Shown one piece after another: positions 43,358-51,159 of a stretch of 64,000 bases of DNA. How positions within the stretch are numbered: position 1 is the stretch's first letter; each line of letters starts with the position of its first letter. The notes below the pieces were generated by a model. It did not search any database and had not been told where the DNA came from. It saw nothing but the letters and a program-made list of their open reading frames with translations. Location of the stretch: the NCBI RefSeq assembly GCF_051195215.1, contig NZ_JBNAZM010000003.1, forward strand, positions 1 to 64,000, in the 5' to 3' direction. This DNA comes from Arhodomonas sp051195215 (GTDB lineage: Bacteria > Pseudomonadota > Gammaproteobacteria > Nitrococcales > Nitrococcaceae). The translations under genes were made by a program, and so were the position numbers.

Positions 43358-43759
43358 ATGGCTTACGCGAGCGTCCAGGACCTGATCGACCGCTTCGGTG
43401 AGGACGAGCTCATTGAGCTCACCGACACCGAGCGCACCGGCCAGGTTGATCAGGCCCAGGTCGAGACCGCCCTGGAAGAGGCGTCGGCCGAGATCGACGC
43501 GCTGATCCGGCGGCGCTACAGCGTGCCCGTCTCACCCGCGCCGGCGCTGCTGCGGCGACTGTGCGCGGACATCGCCCGGTACCACCTGGACGCCATCGGC
43601 GGGCGCGAGCACGTCGCCAAGCGCCGCAACGATGCCGTCAAACGGTTGGAGAGCATCGCAGCTGGCCGGGCGACGCTGGACGGCGGCGAGCGTACTGGCG
43701 CCGGCACCGTCCACGTGAGCTCCAAGCCACGGCGCTGGAGCGGGAGGCGCGTGCTGTGA
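43358..43759 (+). CDS. DUF1320 family protein (Mu gp36)
   Basis: 133 residues: YASVQDLIDRFGEDELIELT, then QVETALEEASAEIDALIRRR, then LLRRLCADIARYHLDAIGGR. This is the all-helical gp36 family, comparable to head-tail connector proteins in other phages. It starts 2 bp after the preceding stop and overlaps the next gene by 4 nt. Confidence 0.9.
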   Translation: MAYASVQDLIDRFGEDELIELTDTERTGQVDQAQVETALEEASAEIDALIRRRYSVPVSPAPALLRRLCADIARYHLDAIGGREHVAKRRNDAVKRLESIAAGRATLDGGERTGAGTVHVSSKPRRWSGRRVL

Positions 43760-44217
43760 GCATCGGTATCGAGATCGACCGGGCTGACCTCGCCGCTATC
43801 GAGCGGGTATTCGCGAGCCTGTCGGCCCCGGATCGCCACGGCTTGATGGAGGCGCTCGCCGTCGAGGGCGGGAGCCAGACGCGTCGACGTATCAGCCAGG
43901 AGAAGTCGGCGCCGGATGGCAGTCCCTGGGCGCCCTGGACCGACGACTACGCGGCCACGCGCCACGGCGGGCACTCCCTGCTCGAGGGCGAAGGCGACCT
44001 GCTCGACTCCATCACCGCGGCCGCCACGACGGACGCCGCGATGTGGGGCTCGAATTTGCCCTATGCCGCCATTCACCAGTACGGCGGCACCCCGGACATG
44101 CCGCCCGGGCCGGCCGCGATCCCTGAGCGGCCCTACCTGGGGCTGTCGGCGGAGAACGCCGATGACCTGCTGGCGGTGGCCCGCGACTGGCTGGACGCCC
44201 AGATCGGAGGGCGCTGA
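43756..44217 (+). CDS. Phage virion morphogenesis protein (Mu gpG-like)
   Basis: 153 residues from GTG 43756. The family pattern is clear: EGGSQTRRRISQEKSAPDGS with PWAPWTDDY, HSLLEGEGDLLDSITAAATT, WGSNLPYAAIHQYGGT and IPERPYLGLSAENADDLLAV. Members act in tail completion or head-tail joining. It overlaps neighbours on both sides. Confidence 0.9.
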   Translation: MSIGIEIDRADLAAIERVFASLSAPDRHGLMEALAVEGGSQTRRRISQEKSAPDGSPWAPWTDDYAATRHGGHSLLEGEGDLLDSITAAATTDAAMWGSNLPYAAIHQYGGTPDMPPGPAAIPERPYLGLSAENADDLLAVARDWLDAQIGGR

Positions 44218-44663
44218 TGTCGACCCAGATGCAGTTACAAGACCTGGATCCGTGGATCGAGCGCCTCACCGCCGAGGTGCCGGCGCTCGTGTCGGTGGGC
44301 GGCGCCGCGGATCTCTCCGCCGCGTTCGAGGCCAAGGCGTTGCGCACGCCGGCGGCTTACGTGATTCCCGGTCGCGATCAGGCCGGGCCGAACAAGGCAC
44401 TTGCCGGCGCTCATATCCAGCGTCTCACCTCGACCGTGGGCGTGGTGGTGGCCGTGCGCAACTTGAGCGACGGCACCGGCGAAGCCGGCCATCGCGAGCT
44501 CAGGCCCATTCGCGAGGCCATCCTCACGGCCCTGGTTGCCTGGTCGCCGCCCGACGGCGAGCCGGTCGACTACGCCGGTGGCTCGCTCGTGCGGCTGCGC
44601 AACCGGGTGCTCTGGTGGGAAGACCGCTTCACGACCCAGTCCCAGCTACGGAGAACCTCATGA
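44217..44663 (+). CDS. Phage tail terminator-like protein (Mu gp37/DUF1834-like)
   Basis: 148 residues: LDPWIERLTAEVPALVSVGG, PAAYVIPGRDQAGPNKALAG, VGVVVAVRNLSDGTGEAGHR, ELRPIREAILTALVAWSPPD. The alpha/beta layout and position between gpG and the tail tube suit a tail terminator or completion protein. It starts on the last base of the previous stop. Confidence 0.78.
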   Translation: MSTQMQLQDLDPWIERLTAEVPALVSVGGAADLSAAFEAKALRTPAAYVIPGRDQAGPNKALAGAHIQRLTSTVGVVVAVRNLSDGTGEAGHRELRPIREAILTALVAWSPPDGEPVDYAGGSLVRLRNRVLWWEDRFTTQSQLRRTS

Positions 44664-44857
44664 GCGTGAACCAGGGCGGACGCTTTGTCCGCAAGACCAA
44701 ACGCGGCCGGGCCGAGCGCGTGGAATGGACCGGGGCGCGCATGAGCCGCTACCCGCGCGAGCGTGATCGCGAGCGCTTCGAGCGCCCGGCGAAGTCCACC
44801 GCGAGCGCGTCCAAGGCGGCCGAGCCCGTCGCCGGCGACGACGGCAACCAGGAGTAA
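44660..44857 (+). CDS. Hypothetical small basic phage protein
   Basis: 65 residues, extremely basic for the first 45 (GGRFVRKTKRGRAERVEWTG, RYPRERDRERFERPAK) and then Ala/Ser-rich and acidic. It occupies the slot of Mu gp38-type genes but I see no convincing similarity. It overlaps the previous stop (ATGA) and ends 6 bp before the tail tube gene. Real by coupling; function unknown. Confidence 0.6.
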   Translation: MSVNQGGRFVRKTKRGRAERVEWTGARMSRYPRERDRERFERPAKSTASASKAAEPVAGDDGNQE

Positions 44858-44863
44858 CCCGGC

Positions 44864-45802
44864 ATGGCAGAGCTCAAGACCCGCAAGACCCTCGTCGTCG
44901 CCGCGAACGAGTCGAGCTACGGCACTGACGCGAGCCCCACCGGTGCCGAGGCGATCCTCGTCTCCGACGTGAGTCTCACGCCGATGTCGGCGGACACCGC
45001 CGAGCGCAACAACTACAAGCCCTACCTCGGTGCGCGGCCGGTGGTGCATACCGGCATCCACGTGCAGCTCGAGTTCTACGTAGAGCTCGCGGGTTCCGGC
45101 GACCCGGTCACTCCGCCCGGCTGGGGCCAGCTCCTGCGCGCCTGCGGCTGCGCGGAGACCATCGACTCCACCAGCGGCAGCGAAAACGTAAGCTACGCGC
45201 CCGTCTCCGCCGACGAGGAGAGCGCGACACTCTACACGTTCATCGACGGCCAGAAGCACGCCATGCTCGGCGCGCGCGGGACCTGGTCGCTGGAGATGAA
45301 CAGTAACTCGTTCCCGCGGATTCGCTTCCAGTTCTGGGGCATCTACGTCGACCCCGCTTCCGTGGCCGCGCCGTCGCCGGACTTCTCGGTGTTCCGCGAT
45401 CCGGTCGTGGTGGACAACACCAACACGCCCACCTTCACCGTTCACGGCTACCAGGGCACGCTCTACAAGTTCTCGCTCGAGCAGGGCAACAGCGTCACCG
45501 CGCGCAACATCCCCGGCGACGAGAGCGCCATCATCACCGACCGCCAGAGCACTGGTTCCATCGAGATCGGCGCGCCGGCGATCGCCGCGCAGGACTTCTT
45601 CACGAAGGCGCGCAACAACGACACCGGCGCGGTGAACATCGTCCACGGCACGGCCGCCGGCAACATCGTCGAGCTCAGCCTCCCGGCCGTCCAGATCACC
45701 GAGCCGAACTACGGCGACCAGGACGGCACCCGAACGCTGTCCCTCAACCTGCGCGCGTTGCCGGCGAGCGGCGACGACGAGTGGACCATCACCACCAAGT
45801 AA
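44864..45802 (+). CDS. Phage tail tube protein
   Basis: 312 residues, beta-rich, starting LKTRKTLVVAANESSYGTDA and AILVSDVSLTPMSADTAERN. It ends with EPNYGDQDGTRTLSLNLRAL. This is the large tail tube type of B3-like and other siphoviruses, which forms the non-contractile tube. No sheath gene precedes it. Followed 23 bp later by the chaperone gene with AAGGAGCG upstream. Confidence 0.85.
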   Translation: MAELKTRKTLVVAANESSYGTDASPTGAEAILVSDVSLTPMSADTAERNNYKPYLGARPVVHTGIHVQLEFYVELAGSGDPVTPPGWGQLLRACGCAETIDSTSGSENVSYAPVSADEESATLYTFIDGQKHAMLGARGTWSLEMNSNSFPRIRFQFWGIYVDPASVAAPSPDFSVFRDPVVVDNTNTPTFTVHGYQGTLYKFSLEQGNSVTARNIPGDESAIITDRQSTGSIEIGAPAIAAQDFFTKARNNDTGAVNIVHGTAAGNIVELSLPAVQITEPNYGDQDGTRTLSLNLRALPASGDDEWTITTK

Positions 45803-45825
45803 TCACCGTTTAAGGAGCGTTTTTC

Positions 45826-46152
45826 ATGGCCTTCAAGCTCATGAAATCGGACACCTTCACCGCCCGCGCCGACGTGGTCGCGCCGGATGGCCACAAGTAC
45901 CGCTGCGACGCGCAGTTCAAGCTCCCCGGCGACGATCGTCTCGCGGCCATCGAGGACGGTGAGATGGGCGACGAGGAGACCCTGCGTGAGCACCTGGAGG
46001 GCTGGACCAACTTCCGCGACTACAACGGCGAGCCCATCGAATACAACGCCGACAACCGCGAGCAGGCCATCGCCACGCCCTACATCCGTCGCGCGCTCGC
46101 CCAAGCGTTCATCGCCGGGGTCTACGGGGTTGGCGGTCGTCGAAAAAACTGA
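45826..46152 (+). CDS. Tail assembly chaperone, short product (lambda gpG-like role)
   Basis: 108 residues: AFKLMKSDTFTARADVVAPD, YRCDAQFKLPGDDRLAAIED and ATPYIRRALAQAFIAGVYGV. In siphoviruses two overlapping proteins made from this position chaperone the tape measure. The gene ends CGA-AAA-AAC-TGA, so its last sense codons form the slippery heptamer A-AAA-AAC at 46143-46149. Most ribosomes should stop at 46150-46152. Confidence 0.85.
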   Translation: MAFKLMKSDTFTARADVVAPDGHKYRCDAQFKLPGDDRLAAIEDGEMGDEETLREHLEGWTNFRDYNGEPIEYNADNREQAIATPYIRRALAQAFIAGVYGVGGRRKN

Positions 46153-46520
46153 TCGAGGCCGCCCGCCACTGGGCCGAGTCCCGCCGGGCGGGCGGCCGCA
46201 GCCAGGGGCGGGGCGAGCTCGCCGAGGCCATGGCCGCGTACGGCGCCTCGCCCGAGGCCGTGGATCAGTGGACCCAGGCACGCAATGCCGAACCAGAGGA
46301 CGTCCAGATCTACCACTGCAACAGGGAGACGCTGCGGGTGTGGTTGATGCTCGAGACGCAATGGAAACGTGACCTCTTCTCCGGCGCCTGGCTCGGTCTC
46401 GACTACGCCGCCATCGACACCGTCCACCGCCTCGCCGGCCTCACCTGCAGCCAGAAACGCTTCGCGGATCTCCGCGAGATGGAAGCCACGGCGCTGCCGA
46501 TCTTGAACCGTAAGAGCTGA
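45826..46520 (+). CDS. Tail assembly chaperone, -1 frameshift product (lambda gpGT-like role)
   Basis: A -1 slip at A-AAA-AAC (46143-46149) joins the 108-codon upstream frame to the frame ending at 46520, giving about 231 residues. The added part begins LIEAARHWAESRRAGGRSQG and runs into ASPEAVDQWTQARNAEPEDV, then HRLAGLTCSQKRFADLREME. The downstream frame has no good ribosome site of its own (its first ATG is at 46230). A perfect 10-bp GC stem begins 8 nt after the slippery site, ideal for stimulation. Confidence 0.85.
46143..46196 (+). promoter_or_regulatory. Programmed -1 frameshift signal
   Basis: The slippery heptamer AAAAAAC (46143-46149) is in the correct X-XXY-YYZ phase, followed by the 0-frame stop TGA. 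The hairpin stem GCCGCCCGCC (46158-46167) / GGCGGGCGGC (46187-46196) is all G-C, with a 19-nt loop and an 8-nt spacer. Confidence 0.88.
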
Positions 46521-46526
46521 GCACGA

Positions 46527-49500
46527 ATGGCGAACGACCTCACCCTGCACATGCGACTGACGGCCGACGCCGACGGCCTGCAGGGGGAGGTGCGCGTCAG
46601 CCGCGAGGAGCTCGAGCGGCTCAATCGCACCGCTGGCAAAACCGGAACGGCCGCCCAGGATGCGGCCCGGGGGCTGAACCGCACGGGCCATACGGCCCGC
46701 CGCATGAGTCAGCAGGTCGGGCGCGGCAGCGATCAGATGACCCGTATGCAAGCCGCGGCCGGTGGTCTGCAGCAGGCACTGGCCCCGCTGATTGCCGCGA
46801 TGAGTGCCGGCGCCGTAGCCCGGTTTGCGACTCAATCCATCGCTGCCACCGCCGCACTGTCCGAGCAGGCGGACGTCGCCGGCATTACCACCGAGCGCTA
46901 TCAGGAGCTGGTCAAGGCGTTCGGCGATCTCGGCGGCGTGGCTGAGGACATCACGTCCGGTGCCTTGCGGCGGTTCAACCGTCGCCTCGGTCTCGCCCAG
47001 GAAGGCGCGGGTGCCGGAGCGAAGGCCTTCGAAGAGATGGGTACGTCCCTGCGCAGTGGGACCCAGCAGGCGCTCGATGAGACGATTGAGTACCTCGCCG
47101 GCGTCGAAGACGAATCCCGCCGCGCCGCGCTCGCCTCCCAGGTCTTCGGTGAAGACGCCGGTCCAAAGATGGGCGCGGTATTGGCCCAGGGTACTGCTGC
47201 CATCCAAGCCCAGATTGAGCAGATACGCGAGCAAGGGCGGGTGCTTTCCAACGAGACGGCTGCGGGGGCGCGCCAGGCCAACGACCAGCTCAACGAGATG
47301 CGCGACATCATCTCGACCGAGTTCAATCGCCGCATCGCGGAGAACGCCGAAAGCATCACCACGCTCGGGCGGGCGATGGCCACGCTCGCCGGCTGGACCG
47401 TCAAAGCCGCGGACGCGTTCGTGAAGTTCGGCGAAGGTCTAGGAATCGGTGTCGCCAAGCTTGTGGAAGGCGACCCTGCCGCCGAGCTGCAGAGCCGGAT
47501 CGAGGGACTAGACACTCAAATCGAGCTCCTCACTAACAGTGCCAACATGTTCCAAGGCGTCGTCGCGCGCCTCGAGGGCAAGGACGCACTATCCGAAGGT
47601 CAGACGCAATACCTTGAGCGGGCGCGCGCCGAGTATGAGGCAACCCGGCAGAAGCTCCGCGCTCTGCGGCAGGAGCGCCAGCGGCTCATTGAGCAGCAAA
47701 GCGCCATCACCATCGACATCACCGGCGGGCGTGAGGCGCTGGACGATTGGATTCTCGGGCTCGGGCAAGTGCCACCAGCTCTCGACGAAGTCGTTGCTGC
47801 GACCCGCGGTGCTAGCGACAGCCGTGATGACAACGCTCAGACAACCGCTGAGGCCGCCGCCGCCGAAGCCAAATATCAGGCCCAGCTCCAAGCAGTGCTC
47901 TCGGTCGTTGACCCCGTCGGCCAGGCCGCCAAGGAGTACGGCAACCAGGTCCAGGTGCTGCGCAAGGCCCAAGAGCGCGGGCGGATCACCACCGAGGAAT
48001 ACGCCGAGTTCGTCGCCAAGCTCGCCGAGGAGTACCAGGCGAGCATCAACCCCCAGGACAACTTCGCGCAGAAGCTCCAGGCGGTGCTCGACGCCGCCAA
48101 CCCCGCGGCGGCCGCTGCGCGGGAATACGCCAGCCAGGTCCACATCCTGCGCGAGGCGGTCGAACGCGGGCGCATCACTAATGAGGAATACGAAAAGTCC
48201 GTAGGCAACCTCGCGAAGGAACTACAGGGCGCCACCGACAAGACGAAGGAATTCAAGGACACCCAGCGCGAGGTGCCACAAATCGTTCAGGACACCGCGA
48301 GCGGTATCCGCGGTGCTTTCCGCGACACCTTCCGCGATGTCTTCGATGAGGGCATTGACGGCTTCAAGGACTTCGGAAGCCGCATTCTCGACGTGTTCAA
48401 AGACATCCTCGCGGAGATGGCCACGCTCGCCATCGCTCGGCCGGTCATCGTGCCGGTGGTGCAGGCAATGGGCGGGGCGATGGGTGTCGATCCGAGCCAG
48501 ACGCAGAGCGTGCTTGGCGAGCTCGGAGGCTCCGGCAGCGGCGGTGGCATGGACTGGTCGCAACTCGCCTCCGGGTTCACGCAGTCCGCAGGGCTCGGCG
48601 TCGCGGGGCTCGGTTCGACGATGGCGGGCTACGTCGGCGGTGGCGGTTTCTTCTCGGGTATGGCCGGTGCCGGGGCGGCGTATTCGGCCGGCGGTTCGGC
48701 GGCTGCCCAGGGCGTGATGAGCAGCCTTGGTAGCTCGGCCGCCGGTTGGGGGGCAACGGCGGGTACCGCGCTGTCCGGCGCGGCCGCGGCGAGCCCCTAC
48801 GCGGCGGTGGCGGGGCTGCTCGCCCAGGAGCTGCTCGGCGGCAAGTCGGGTATCGGCGCAAGCACCGGTGTCACCGCTGGCGCCGCCATCGGCTCGGTGA
48901 TTCCCGGCGTCGGCACCCTCATCGGCGGCATCGTCGGCGGCCTCCTGGGGGCGGTCGGCGGTTCATTCCTAGGCGACAAGACCGATCCGCGCATCGCCTT
49001 CAAGAACGAGAAGGCCGGCACGCCGTCCAGCGCGTTCGAGGATGACGTTTCCGTCAGCACGCCGTTCGGCGAGCTCGGCCTCTCCAACGCCACCCACAAG
49101 ACCGACGCCGAAGACTACAAGCCACTGCTCGACGGACTCGCCGAGTTCGACCGGATCATCGCCAAGATGGCCGACGAGGGCGAGGTGCAGAAGGTCTCGG
49201 ACGCCCTCTCGGACTGGCGCTCGTCCATCCAGGAGTGGGACGACGCCGAGGCCGGCGACATCACCCGGCTGCTGCAGGAGCGCTACAGCGTCGTCTTCGG
49301 CGAGCTCGGTGGCCAAGCCTCGCGCATGCTCGAGCGCTTCACGCTGGGCTTCGAGGGCAGCGTCGATGACTTCCTCGCCCGCGTGACCACGCTGGGGCAG
49401 AGCTTGAACGGCCTCGACGAGCTGCTCGAGGACCCGGCGCGGGCACAAGCCATCGTCGCCGGTTGGGCCACTGCGTTCGAGGGCGACAACACGGCATTCG

Positions 49501-50291
49501 GCCAGCAGGCCCAGGGCATGGTGCAGGGCCTGGCGCGTGTCGAGGGCTACCGCAACGAGGGCGCGCTCGCCCAGTACCAGGCAGCCAAGGACGAGGCCAA
49601 CCGCTCGCTCAACGAACTCTACAACGAGCAGGTCGACAAGGCCCGTGAGGCCGCCGAGGCGTTCGACGGCAGCTACGAGTCCACGGTCGAGCTCGGCAAC
49701 CAGGTGGAGATCCTGCGCCAGCGCGAGCTCTCCATGCTCCAGGCGATCGACGCCGCTCAGCAGCAGGTCACCCAGCGCCTGTCCGCCAGCGCCGAGCGGA
49801 TCCGCCAGGACCTCATGGGCGAGGAGGAGCGCTATCAGTACCTGCGCAACCAGGCGGAGGGTCTCGCCCAGTCCCTGAAGAGCATGACCAACCCCGAGCG
49901 CATCGCGCAGACCGCCGAGCAGATCCGCGAGCTCACCATGCAGGGCTACAACCTGCTAAGCGACGAGCAGCAGCAAAGCGGCATGGGCGAAGAGCTCGCC
50001 AAGTTCCTGGACCAGGTCCAGGAGACGGCCAACGAGCGCCTCGACGAACGCCGCGAGACCATCGACTCGAACGCCGACAAGATCGCCACCACCATCGACG
50101 ACCGCCTCGGCGCCGTCGCCGATCGCTACGACAAGGCGGCCGAGGCGATGGAGCGGGCGATGGCGCCCCTCGGTGGCGCGATGGCGAGCTTCGCCGATGC
50201 CGTCGGCGACTTCGGCGAAATCGCCCGCCAGCCGGTGGACGTGCGGGTGCAGGTTGACACCGAGGCCGCCAACGACACGGAGGTCGACTGA
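46527..50291 (+). CDS. Tail tape measure protein
   Basis: 1254 residues. The N-terminal coiled-coil (LTADADGLQGEVRVSREELE) is followed by a tape-measure core with helices LAPLIAAMSAGAVARFATQS, ITTERYQELVKAFGDLGGVA and DETIEYLAGVEDESRRAALA. Two similar repeats occur around 452-560 (AAKEYGNQVQVLRKAQERGR, ITTEEYAEF and AAREYASQVHILREAVERGR, ITNEEYEK). A Gly/Ala-rich hydrophobic stretch lies at about 690-820. Length predicts a tail of roughly 180 nm at 0.15 nm per residue. ATG 46527 lies 6 bp after the chaperone stop. Confidence 0.95.
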   Translation: MANDLTLHMRLTADADGLQGEVRVSREELERLNRTAGKTGTAAQDAARGLNRTGHTARRMSQQVGRGSDQMTRMQAAAGGLQQALAPLIAAMSAGAVARFATQSIAATAALSEQADVAGITTERYQELVKAFGDLGGVAEDITSGALRRFNRRLGLAQEGAGAGAKAFEEMGTSLRSGTQQALDETIEYLAGVEDESRRAALASQVFGEDAGPKMGAVLAQGTAAIQAQIEQIREQGRVLSNETAAGARQANDQLNEMRDIISTEFNRRIAENAESITTLGRAMATLAGWTVKAADAFVKFGEGLGIGVAKLVEGDPAAELQSRIEGLDTQIELLTNSANMFQGVVARLEGKDALSEGQTQYLERARAEYEATRQKLRALRQERQRLIEQQSAITIDITGGREALDDWILGLGQVPPALDEVVAATRGASDSRDDNAQTTAEAAAAEAKYQAQLQAVLSVVDPVGQAAKEYGNQVQVLRKAQERGRITTEEYAEFVAKLAEEYQASINPQDNFAQKLQAVLDAANPAAAAAREYASQVHILREAVERGRITNEEYEKSVGNLAKELQGATDKTKEFKDTQREVPQIVQDTASGIRGAFRDTFRDVFDEGIDGFKDFGSRILDVFKDILAEMATLAIARPVIVPVVQAMGGAMGVDPSQTQSVLGELGGSGSGGGMDWSQLASGFTQSAGLGVAGLGSTMAGYVGGGGFFSGMAGAGAAYSAGGSAAAQGVMSSLGSSAAGWGATAGTALSGAAAASPYAAVAGLLAQELLGGKSGIGASTGVTAGAAIGSVIPGVGTLIGGIVGGLLGAVGGSFLGDKTDPRIAFKNEKAGTPSSAFEDDVSVSTPFGELGLSNATHKTDAEDYKPLLDGLAEFDRIIAKMADEGEVQKVSDALSDWRSSIQEWDDAEAGDITRLLQERYSVVFGELGGQASRMLERFTLGFEGSVDDFLARVTTLGQSLNGLDELLEDPARAQAIVAGWATAFEGDNTAFGQQAQGMVQGLARVEGYRNEGALAQYQAAKDEANRSLNELYNEQVDKAREAAEAFDGSYESTVELGNQVEILRQRELSMLQAIDAAQQQVTQRLSASAERIRQDLMGEEERYQYLRNQAEGLAQSLKSMTNPERIAQTAEQIRELTMQGYNLLSDEQQQSGMGEELAKFLDQVQETANERLDERRETIDSNADKIATTIDDRLGAVADRYDKAAEAMERAMAPLGGAMASFADAVGDFGEIARQPVDVRVQVDTEAANDTEVD

Positions 50292-50821
50292 TGCCCCGCA
50301 CGGTCACCACGAAGGTCCAGACCGCCACCCAGGGGCCGGTCACGCACCCCCGGCGTCTGGTGGAGCTGCGGTTTCCCTCGGCCACGCTGCGGCTGTCCAC
50401 CGACGAGGACATCCCGTGGAACGGCCACACCTGGCAGGCGAGTGGCGTGCGCACGCCGAACCTGAGCGAGACGCCGGCGAGCAACGAGCGCGCGGCGATC
50501 GTGTTGCCCAACCTGGACCGCGCCGCCTCGGCGCTGGTGCTTGCCGAGCGCGTCGTCGACAGCCCCTGCCGCATCTGGCAGCTCTACGGCAAGCCGCCGT
50601 ATGCCAGCGATGACCCGGTGCTGCTGTTCGAGGGGTACGTCGGCGAGGTCGCGGAGATCGCCGACACCCAGGTACGCCTCGAGTGCCGGTCCTGGGCGTC
50701 GGGCAACGCCGGCAAGTCGCCGCGCGTGCAGGTGGGCCCGCGGTTCGTCACCGAGCCGATGGCCCCCGGCACCGAGATCCGGTGGGGCGAGGTGACCATC
50801 GTTGTGGAGGCGCCGCGCTGA
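50291..50821 (+). CDS. Distal tail protein (minor tail)
   Basis: 176 residues, beta-rich: HPRRLVELRFPSATLRLSTD with EDIPWNGHTWQASGVRTPNL, then LLFEGYVGEVAEIADTQVRL. Position right after the tape measure indicates a tail-tip or distal tail component similar in role to lambda M/L. No enzymatic motif. It starts on the last base of the tape measure gene and overlaps the next by one. Confidence 0.75.
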   Translation: MPRTVTTKVQTATQGPVTHPRRLVELRFPSATLRLSTDEDIPWNGHTWQASGVRTPNLSETPASNERAAIVLPNLDRAASALVLAERVVDSPCRIWQLYGKPPYASDDPVLLFEGYVGEVAEIADTQVRLECRSWASGNAGKSPRVQVGPRFVTEPMAPGTEIRWGEVTIVVEAPR

Positions 50822-51159
50822 TGGCCGCCTATCCCGACATCCCCTACAACGATCGCGAGAGCCAGAGCCGCCGAGTGCCCCGGCGCAAGGTGCTCATCAC
50901 CCGCTCCCAGCGGGTGCGCGCGCAGGTGCGCGGCACGCCCGGCCTGCGCCGCTTCACCCTCGTGCACGACTACATCACGCGAAGCGAGGCCGACGCCCTC
51001 GAGGCGCACTACGAGGCGCACGAGACCACCGAGTTCGCGTTCACCTGGCGCGACGGCGTGACCTACCTCGTGCAGTACGACCAGGCGGAGCTCACCACCG
51101 ACCACATCGCCGGGCAGTGGTGGCGCGTGCAGACGCAGCTCATCGGGAGGCCGCAGTAA
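50821..51159 (+). CDS. Minor tail protein
   Basis: 112 residues: AAYPDIPYNDRESQSRRVPR, TPGLRRFTLVHDYITRSEAD, ALEAHYEAHETTEFAFTWRD, HIAGQWWRVQTQLIGRPQ. This compact beta-type fold resembles phage tail-tip proteins located between the distal tail protein and the J-like protein. Coupled by overlap on both sides. Confidence 0.72.
   Translation: MAAYPDIPYNDRESQSRRVPRRKVLITRSQRVRAQVRGTPGLRRFTLVHDYITRSEADALEAHYEAHETTEFAFTWRDGVTYLVQYDQAELTTDHIAGQWWRVQTQLIGRPQ

Noticed and set aside
46230..46520. Independent 96-aa gene
   Set aside because: No ribosome site; a slippery heptamer and hairpin show it is the -1 frame extension of the chaperone gene.
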